Source of the DNA: DT-111 sp965263225
GTDB taxonomy: Bacteria > Bacteroidota > Bacteroidia > Chitinophagales > Saprospiraceae
Reading direction: 5' to 3'
NCBI GenBank assembly: GCA_965263225.1
Contig: CBDHHG010000023.1
Coordinates: forward strand, 1 to 64,000
DNA length: 64,000 nt
The notes below the pieces were generated by a model. The model had not been told where the DNA came from and searched no databases. It saw only the letters and a list, made by a program, of their open reading frames with translations. Of the stretch, positions 58,232-64,000 are shown piece by piece. A program made the position numbers and the translations under genes. The first letter of the stretch is position 1, and every line of letters starts with the position of its first letter.

Positions 58232-59284
58232 TTATAGTTGTATCCTTAATTGGACATCGAATTGGCCCTTTTTTTTCTCAATTTCCAAAGAATATCGGTC
58301 AGGATACATCAATTCTAACTGTCGTTGAACATTATCCAGACCAATTCCCCCTACTTGATCTTTCGTAAAGTGCTGGCTAGGAATGCTGTTTTGCACACAA
58401 AAGCGCACTTCCCGACCAACCGTTATTAGCTTGATTTTGATCCAGCCTTTATCCAAATCTTCAATCTTGCTGTGTTTATAGGCATTTTCTACAAAGGGGA
58501 TAAAGAGTAAGGGAGCGATGGGCAAATCTGGTATCTGTGGCTGAAATTGTACATCAACATTCATCCCTCCACTATCCTTTAGGTTTTTCATTTGAATATA
58601 GTTCTGCAAATAATTCACCTCAGCTTTCAATGGCACTCGATCCACCTTGCATTCGTACAACATGTAGCGGAGCATATCTGAAAGACGCAGTAAATGCTCC
58701 GGAGCCGACTTGGATTGAGTAAGGGTTAGAGCATAGATATTATTTAGGGCGTTGAAGAGGAAGTGTGGATTAATCTGAGACTTTAAAAACTTCATCTCGG
58801 TTTCCAGCTTCTCCTTCTCCAACTGGATTGCTCTTTTTTCTTTCTGCCGGGCAAAGGTTCCAATACTAACCACACTGCTCCCAATCAAGGCCATAAAAAA
58901 GGGCATGACTCTCCCTACCGCTCTGAAATATACCCCAATGCCTCTCATCCTATTCATGAAAGGGCGCATTTCGGCTCTCACTGGCGGAACCATGGCATGT
59001 TCCCATTTTGGCCCATTCCAATAAACTAGGGTCGCCGTTACAATGACCAGGGTCACCGCTGAGAGCAGGAAAGCCAAACTCTTTTCCTGAAAGTAGAGTT
59101 TGGGCAAAAGGATCTCCACATTAATTGCTACCACCAAAGCCAAGCCAATAAAATTGTACAACGTTTGCTCAAGTGATAGAAAAGGGAATTCAATAGCCAT
59201 GGCCACAGCATAGGGTACAAAGGCCAACCCGCCAGCCCATAATAGGACCTGCCACCAGGTAGTAGTCTGCACTATTGAATTCAT
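58232..59284 (-). CDS. LytS-type sensor histidine kinase
   Basis: A 350-residue kinase from the ATG at 59284; the upstream TTG frame is not needed. Four membrane segments (about 10-140), then the HisKA_3/His_kinase-like region with phospho-His in INPHFLFNALNN, and the ATPase domain (PFVENAYKHS; GGIGLDNVQRQLELMY). The partner is the LytTR regulator 5 bp downstream. Signal unknown. It diverges from the TonB receptor. Confidence 0.92.
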   Translation of the reverse strand: MNSIVQTTTWWQVLLWAGGLAFVPYAVAMAIEFPFLSLEQTLYNFIGLALVVAINVEILLPKLYFQEKSLAFLLSAVTLVIVTATLVYWNGPKWEHAMVPPVRAEMRPFMNRMRGIGVYFRAVGRVMPFFMALIGSSVVSIGTFARQKEKRAIQLEKEKLETEMKFLKSQINPHFLFNALNNIYALTLTQSKSAPEHLLRLSDMLRYMLYECKVDRVPLKAEVNYLQNYIQMKNLKDSGGMNVDVQFQPQIPDLPIAPLLFIPFVENAYKHSKIEDLDKGWIKIKLITVGREVRFCVQNSIPSQHFTKDQVGGIGLDNVQRQLELMYPDRYSLEIEKKKGQFDVQLRIQL

Positions 59285-59526
59285 AGTCCAAATATGGTGG
59301 ATTGTATCCAATTCCCCAATGATTCTCAATGAAGCTTGAAGTTTCCTCTATCAAACCTGCTTTTATATCCATTTCCAGCGCAGCAGTATAAATAGATATA
59401 AGATCCAACTTGATTGATTTTTTCAGGTCATTGGTTGATCAATTTTTGTGTCATTCCCTTTTTGACTGAATTTAGATCACGAGAACAGCCTCATAGCGGG
59501 CTATACTGAACATACATTTCCAATCT

Positions 59527-62235
59527 ATGAAGCTAATTCGACTCGCCTCTTGCCTCTTCTTCCTACTACTCCTAAACGCTGGAATGCTATTGGGCCAGGC
59601 TACAAAAAAAATTAAGATCAAGGGGAATTATACAAATCGATCACTGGATCTGGTCCTGCTGGATCTAGAAATCAATTATCGCCTCAGCTTTCAGTACCCC
59701 GAATCTCTGGTCAAAGGGAAACGCATTACGGCCGTTTTTCCCAAAACAAGTGTAGACCACGGTTTATCGCTCATTCTTATGGGTACCGGTTTGACCTTTG
59801 AATGGCTCGATGTTCGGAAGCTGGCGATCAAGGAAGCAGACGCCGGCCAGGAAATCACCCAAACAGATGCTCAGCCCACTCGGCAAGATTTTACGATTAA
59901 GGGGGTGATTAAGGATCAGAATACCGGCGAAACTTTACCTTTCGCCAATATTATGGTGAACGGAAGTACCAATGGTACCACTAGTAATATCGATGGGTAT
60001 TTCACACTTTTTGAAGTGCCCGACGACACCTCCATTTTGGACATTTCTTACATCGGTTATCGCCCACTGAAGTTTCGGCTTAGGCCTGAAATGGATATGG
60101 AAAATATCAATATCCCCTTGATGGATTTTGGCGTCCAATTAGTGGAGGTAGTCGTTCAAGCAGAAAAGAAAGAACAACTCATCCAGGCTTCGACCGGGGT
60201 GAGTCGGGTAGGAATTTCCCCCGCAGCCTTGGCTACCCTTCCAAGTTTTGGGGAGAAAGACATCTTCCGTTCTTTACAGTTGCTACCCGGTATTAGTGGC
60301 AGTAATGAGAGTTCGTCCGGACTCTACGTCAGGGGGGGCACCCCAGATCAAAATCTTATACTTTTTGATGGTTTTACAGTCTATCACGTGGACCACTTGT
60401 TTGGCTTTTTCAGTGCTTTCAATTCTAATGCAATCAAGGATGTACAATTGCATAAAGGAGGTTTTGATGCGCAATTTGGTGGGCGGCTATCGAGCGTGGT
60501 GGAATTGACGGGCAAGGATGGAAGTACGGAACGCTTCAATATGGGAGCGGGGCTATCTCTCCTGAGTTTCAACAGCTTCGTCGAAGCTCCATTCGCTGCT
60601 GGCAAGGGCTCCTTCTTAGTAGCAGGGCGACATTCTTTCCAAAGTGCTTTCTACAGTAATCTATTTGATGCTTTTACAGAAAGTAATGGGGCAGATGCAC
60701 CTCCCGGACCTGGAGGGGGCAGGTTTGGATTACAGGAGGTACAACCCAATTCCTATTTCTATGATTTGAACGCAAAAGTCACCTATCGCCCCACAGCCGA
60801 AGATCGTATATCCATTAGCTTTTTCAATGGGCAAGATAATCTCGATAACTCTCGCAACCTGGACAACAACAGTTTTGGCAGACGTTTTGGTGGCAATCTC
60901 AATTTCAACTTTCAAAGCAACAATACAGATCTGACCAATTGGGGGAATTGGGGAAGCAGCGCCAAATGGTCGCACCGCTGGAGTGACCGTTTCTATACCA
61001 ACGCCAACTTATCGTACTCCAACTATTATAGCGAACGTGACCGTCGCAATGAAACCACCGTTGATCAGGGCGACTCAACAATCACTCGTACCAGTGGCAA
61101 CTACGAGTACAACGATCTCAAGGACATTAGCTTCAAGATAGATAACGAATGGAAACTTTCTAGAAACAACCAGTTGGAATTCGGATTTCAAACCAACTTT
61201 CAGGACATCATTTATGAGTACACGCAAAATGATACCATCCAAGTGTTAGATCGTGCGGATGAGGGTTGGACCTCCTCCCTCTACATACAAGACCGCATAA
61301 CCATTCAAGATCGACTAATCTTAAAAGGTGGACTGCGAGCCTCTCACTACAGCCTTACGGATCAGATGTACTTGGAACCAAGATTCAATTTCACTTACCT
61401 GCTAGATGACCAAATCAAAATAAAGGGGGCCTGGGGCAAATACTATCAATTTGCTACGCGGATCGTTAGAGAAGATATCCAGCAAGGAAGTCGCGATTTC
61501 TGGCTACTTGCCAATGATCAAAATGTACCCATCAGTTCCTCCTACCATTATATACTGGGCACTAGTTTTGAGACCGGCACTTGGCTTTTTGATGTAGAAG
61601 GCTATTACAAAACGCTGGATGGCCTTTCTGAATATACCACTCGGCTGGTATCCTCAGGTTTTGGCCCCGGGCGTTCCCTAAATTTTGAGGAGTTCTTTTA
61701 TACCGGAACAGGGGAAGCCAAGGGGATAGAGTTTTTACTCCAAAAAAAGGTAGGACAATTTACAGGCTGGATCGGCTATACCTTGGGAGAAGTGCTGTAC
61801 GACTTCGAAGCCTTTGGGGAGGAGCCCTTCCATGCCAATCAGGATCAAACGCATGAGTTAAAGCTCATTGGCAATTATAAACTGGGGAGATGGACCTTGG
61901 GAGCTACTTTCATCTACGCTACTGGAAGGCCCTACACGGCTCCTACTGGCTATTATGAGGTCCCCCTTTTGGATGGGACAACAGCAGACTTTTTTGAGGT
62001 GAGTGACAAAAATGGCTTGCGCCTTCCGGCTTATCACCGCTTTGATGTTTCTGCTACCCACGATTTCAACATGGGCACTTCTAAGGCTAGTCTTGGGCTT
62101 TCCATCTTTAATCTGTACAACCGAAGTAATGTCTGGTATAAAGAATATGAAGTAATTGAGGGAGAGCTACTGGAAACAAATGTTTCTCTGCTTGATTTCA
62201 CGCCAAGTTTGTTTTTCAATTGGTCACTTCATTAA
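59527..62235 (+). CDS. TonB-dependent receptor with STN and carboxypeptidase-regulatory domains
   Basis: A 902-residue outer-membrane receptor: signal peptide (to LLGQ), STN/secretin domain (30-105: LVLLDLEINYRLSFQYP), carboxypeptidase-regulatory-like domain (about 120-200: GVIKDQNTGETLPFANIMVNG), plug (about 225-330: LPSFGEKDIFRSLQLLPGI and VRGGTPDQNLILFDG), then the 22-strand barrel with ending LDFTPSLFFNWSLH. STN domains usually signal to an anti-sigma factor, but no FecR-like gene is adjacent. A DUF4249 lipoprotein follows after 29 bp and is probably its partner. The imported substrate is unknown. Confidence 0.94.
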   Translation: MKLIRLASCLFFLLLLNAGMLLGQATKKIKIKGNYTNRSLDLVLLDLEINYRLSFQYPESLVKGKRITAVFPKTSVDHGLSLILMGTGLTFEWLDVRKLAIKEADAGQEITQTDAQPTRQDFTIKGVIKDQNTGETLPFANIMVNGSTNGTTSNIDGYFTLFEVPDDTSILDISYIGYRPLKFRLRPEMDMENINIPLMDFGVQLVEVVVQAEKKEQLIQASTGVSRVGISPAALATLPSFGEKDIFRSLQLLPGISGSNESSSGLYVRGGTPDQNLILFDGFTVYHVDHLFGFFSAFNSNAIKDVQLHKGGFDAQFGGRLSSVVELTGKDGSTERFNMGAGLSLLSFNSFVEAPFAAGKGSFLVAGRHSFQSAFYSNLFDAFTESNGADAPPGPGGGRFGLQEVQPNSYFYDLNAKVTYRPTAEDRISISFFNGQDNLDNSRNLDNNSFGRRFGGNLNFNFQSNNTDLTNWGNWGSSAKWSHRWSDRFYTNANLSYSNYYSERDRRNETTVDQGDSTITRTSGNYEYNDLKDISFKIDNEWKLSRNNQLEFGFQTNFQDIIYEYTQNDTIQVLDRADEGWTSSLYIQDRITIQDRLILKGGLRASHYSLTDQMYLEPRFNFTYLLDDQIKIKGAWGKYYQFATRIVREDIQQGSRDFWLLANDQNVPISSSYHYILGTSFETGTWLFDVEGYYKTLDGLSEYTTRLVSSGFGPGRSLNFEEFFYTGTGEAKGIEFLLQKKVGQFTGWIGYTLGEVLYDFEAFGEEPFHANQDQTHELKLIGNYKLGRWTLGATFIYATGRPYTAPTGYYEVPLLDGTTADFFEVSDKNGLRLPAYHRFDVSATHDFNMGTSKASLGLSIFNLYNRSNVWYKEYEVIEGELLETNVSLLDFTPSLFFNWSLH

Positions 62236-62264
62236 TCTGAATCTACTTTAAAACGCTTTCGATC

Positions 62265-63092
62265 ATGCAAAACATCTCCTATATAGCTGCTCTTCTGACC
62301 GTTCTTGTGCTATGCGCTTGTGAAGAGACGTCGATCAGCAGCAATGATGAAAAAACGCCCGTAGTCAGCAGCTATCTATATGCCGGACAGTCATTAGACT
62401 CTCTACGTGTCACCCTTTCCAACTCCTATGCTAGAGCAGATACACAATTGGTGGTCCTGAATGAACTTGATATAGTTGTCACAGAAGGGGATCAGACCTA
62501 TACTTTACAAGGATTTGGAGAAGGCTATTATCAGCAATCTATGCTGATCATTGAAGCAGAAAAATCCTACAATCTGGAATTTGAGTGGAATGGCGCAACC
62601 ATTAGTGCTTCCACTTTCGTACCGGGTAAAAGAGAAGCGGAGATATCCACTTCATCTATAGAAATGGAGAAGATCACGAATAACGGAGGCTTTCCTGGAG
62701 GAGGATTTACCCAGATTGATCCCATAGAAATTAGTTGGGATAATCCCGAAGGGGATTACTACTATGTGTTAATCGAAAACCTGGAAGCTGATCCCGAGTA
62801 TGTCAATGACTTCTTGGCGGATCTGGAAGAGGATTTAGGTCGGCGATTCCGAAGGATCACGGAACCTGATATTACGGATTTTTACCGCATAAACCCTAGA
62901 AGGGAGATCACCCAATATGGAACACATCGGGTGATCGTGTTTCGGGTCAGTCCGGAATATGCGGCGCTCTACCAAACCTCAGGAACTTCGTCTCAAAGCA
63001 TAAGTGAGCCCCCCAGTAATATTGACAATGGGCTAGGAATCTTTACAGGTGTGAGTAGTGATACTATGTACTTTGAGGTAAGGAAGATCTAA
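62265..63092 (+). CDS. DUF4249 family lipoprotein
   Basis: A 275-residue lipoprotein (lipobox VLCAC, Cys19). The N-terminal domain has VVSSYLYAGQSLDSLRVTLSNSYA and the later region has SWDNPEGDYYYVLIENL and RVSPEYAALYQTSG. DUF4249 proteins are encoded directly after TonB receptors in Bacteroidota and are thought to act as surface lipoproteins with them. It is 29 bp after the receptor stop, same operon. Confidence 0.9.
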   Translation: MQNISYIAALLTVLVLCACEETSISSNDEKTPVVSSYLYAGQSLDSLRVTLSNSYARADTQLVVLNELDIVVTEGDQTYTLQGFGEGYYQQSMLIIEAEKSYNLEFEWNGATISASTFVPGKREAEISTSSIEMEKITNNGGFPGGGFTQIDPIEISWDNPEGDYYYVLIENLEADPEYVNDFLADLEEDLGRRFRRITEPDITDFYRINPRREITQYGTHRVIVFRVSPEYAALYQTSGTSSQSISEPPSNIDNGLGIFTGVSSDTMYFEVRKI

Positions 63093-63148
63093 CTGCATCC
63101 TCCGAATCCATTGCAGATAGAGTTTTAGTTTTCATTATAGGATTTAGG

Positions 63149-63182
63149 GTGCGCTGACGAGGCTCAGCGCACATCTTTTTTC
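63149..63182 (+). terminator. Rho-independent terminator of the receptor operon
   Basis: A 9-bp perfect inverted repeat (63149-63157 with 63164-63172) followed by ATC and seven T (63176-63182). Confidence 0.87.
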
Positions 63183-63186
63183 TTCT

Positions 63187-63747
63187 TTACCATCTTCTAC
63201 CAAAAGTGAAGCCCAACAGCAAAATGGCCCCTTCTCCCGTAGGCTCTCCCTTCGTCACCACATTGATTTCATAACCGAAGGCAATCGTGGGTGAGAAAAA
63301 CCAGTTTTCACCCACTGGAAGTGCAATGCCTCCCTCTAATGTAGGTTGCACAACGGTAATATTAGTTGTCCCACTAATCTCATCACTCTGTCCAATGTTG
63401 TCCATCCAATCTACTTCATTCCACCAGATATCATTTTTGATCCCTAAAAACCATCGCTCAAAGCCAGGTTTGAAGTAATACTTATAACCTACGGTAAAAC
63501 CAAAGCCATCCCCTCTTTCATCCTCATGCACCCCATACCCTTGATGACGCAGCCAATTGTAACCTAACCGCAGGTGCACCGCATGCTGCTCACCAAAGCC
63601 AGCTTCCAGCCGCAGCCCCGGAATTAAACCCGTGGGATAAGCTTGGAACTCAAACCCTAGATCAAACACCCGATCTTGAGCTTGTAGTTTATCTGTTGTA
63701 AGTAGGAAGAATGCTAGAAATACCGAGGAAAGTAGTGTTTTGTACAT
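63187..63747 (-). CDS. Small barrel-like outer-membrane protein, unknown function
   Basis: A 186-residue exported protein from the ATG at 63747 (MYKTLLSSVF); ten codons upstream are less likely. Signal peptide to LQAQ, then alternating beta strands (LGFEFQAYPTGLIPGLRLEAGFG; GFGFTVGYKYYF; LEGGIALPVGENWFFSPTIAFGYEI), ending in LLLGFTFGRRW with a terminal aromatic. It is likely an outer-membrane barrel of eight strands. Family not identified. Confidence 0.8.
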   Translation of the reverse strand: MYKTLLSSVFLAFFLLTTDKLQAQDRVFDLGFEFQAYPTGLIPGLRLEAGFGEQHAVHLRLGYNWLRHQGYGVHEDERGDGFGFTVGYKYYFKPGFERWFLGIKNDIWWNEVDWMDNIGQSDEISGTTNITVVQPTLEGGIALPVGENWFFSPTIAFGYEINVVTKGEPTGEGAILLLGFTFGRRW

Positions 63748-63823
63748 AGTCTTATGTTTTGCTGAAACAATGTACAAAAAGTCATCTGCTTTTGCGGCAC
63801 TTTCAGCATTCTCCCCCTTTTAG

Positions 63824-64000
63824 CTAATCCTCCAACAAAAACCAGCCCTCTACACTATCCGTTCGCTGGCCATTGAATTCCGATTTGTGAATGACATGGC
63901 TGAGGTACAATTGATCTAGGTCATAGCCTAGGTAGGCATCGATACCCAAATAAATGGGGATACAGGAGACGGCCATCTTACCCTCAATCTTAAAAGTCCC
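63824..64000 (-). CDS. C-terminal end of an unknown protein, cut by the window edge
   Basis: An open frame from the right edge to the TAG at 63824-63826 gives 58 residues (SCIPIYLGIDAYLGYDLDQLYLSH in part, ending EGWFLLED). The frame is in good codon use and no start is in the window. Family not identified. Confidence 0.55.
   Translation of the reverse strand, partial: GTFKIEGKMAVSCIPIYLGIDAYLGYDLDQLYLSHVIHKSEFNGQRTDSVEGWFLLED

Noticed and set aside
59190..59408. A 72-codon frame on the minus strand overlapping the kinase start
   Set aside because: It overlaps the true kinase start in another frame and has no conserved features.
1..64000. CRISPR arrays, tRNA, rRNA, insertion sequences, phage or restriction genes
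   Set aside because: No spaced repeats, cloverleaf sequences, transposase or integrase motifs were seen in either strand.

Overview
The window reads as chromosomal DNA of a Bacteroidota bacterium, most likely a marine or environmental member of the Saprospiria/Lewinella-like lineage. The phylum call rests on a TonB receptor with STN and carboxypeptidase-regulatory domains followed by a DUF4249 lipoprotein, a LytTR regulator with a LytS-like kinase, a DUF5777 beta-barrel protein, SPI/SPII exports with short signal sequences, FtsX permeases with a PadR repressor, and one good TTTC-N19-TAnnTTTG type promoter. The family-level placement is inference. I saw no rRNA, tRNA, CRISPR array, insertion sequence or phage gene.

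Layout. 1-2.4 kb (minus): two lipoprotein sulfatases around a DJ-1/PfpI protein; the first runs off the edge and the second is frameshifted. 2.5-7.0 kb (minus): an orphan pair, a 212-aa protein and a 1255-aa exported helical protein with a beta-rich C-terminus. 7.2-11.0 kb: a four-PAS hybrid-free histidine kinase and a solitary ECF sigma factor. 11.3-17.7 kb: an MFS transporter, a large FAD/Fe-S oxidoreductase, a creatininase-family hydrolase and a nucleoside-type symporter. 17.7-22.3 kb: cupin, penicillin-acylase-family enzyme, and a LamG-endonuclease/phosphatase fusion. 22.3-27.0 kb: FtsX permease with PadR, a small membrane protein, and an AraC regulator. 27-32.3 kb: IlvD/Edd dehydratase, ABC1/UbiB kinase, TspO-like protein and a broken membrane-anchored protein.

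33-42.5 kb holds a lipid-catabolism block on the minus strand: acyl-CoA dehydrogenase, DUF2855 protein, 2,4-dienoyl-CoA reductase and a SnoaL-like protein form a tight operon, with a Crp-type regulator and an acyl-CoA ligase close by. 42.8-46.4 kb (plus) carries an alpha/beta hydrolase and three TIM-barrel sugar isomerase/epimerase genes. 47-50.7 kb carries lutA-lutB-lutC for L-lactate oxidation and a 2-hydroxyacid dehydrogenase. 50.7-53.8 kb (minus): methyltransferase, a remnant of a heme-binding protein, and a sialate O-acetylesterase. 54.2-57.4 kb (plus): CBS protein, then a c-type cytochrome lipoprotein, OB-fold protein, YceI and DUF5777 in a row. 57.5-63.8 kb: LytTR two-component pair, divergent from a TonB receptor plus DUF4249 lipoprotein, then a small barrel-like protein.

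A striking feature is that seven otherwise well-conserved genes carry 12 small indels. Eleven of the 12 lie between 31.9 and 45.7 kb. In every case removing or adding the indicated base(s) restores one full-length family-typical frame. This points to local sequence error or to a decaying segment; the sequence alone cannot tell which. No clearly new defence or mobile system was found. The best candidate for an undescribed module is the 212-aa/1255-aa pair at 2.5-7.0 kb.
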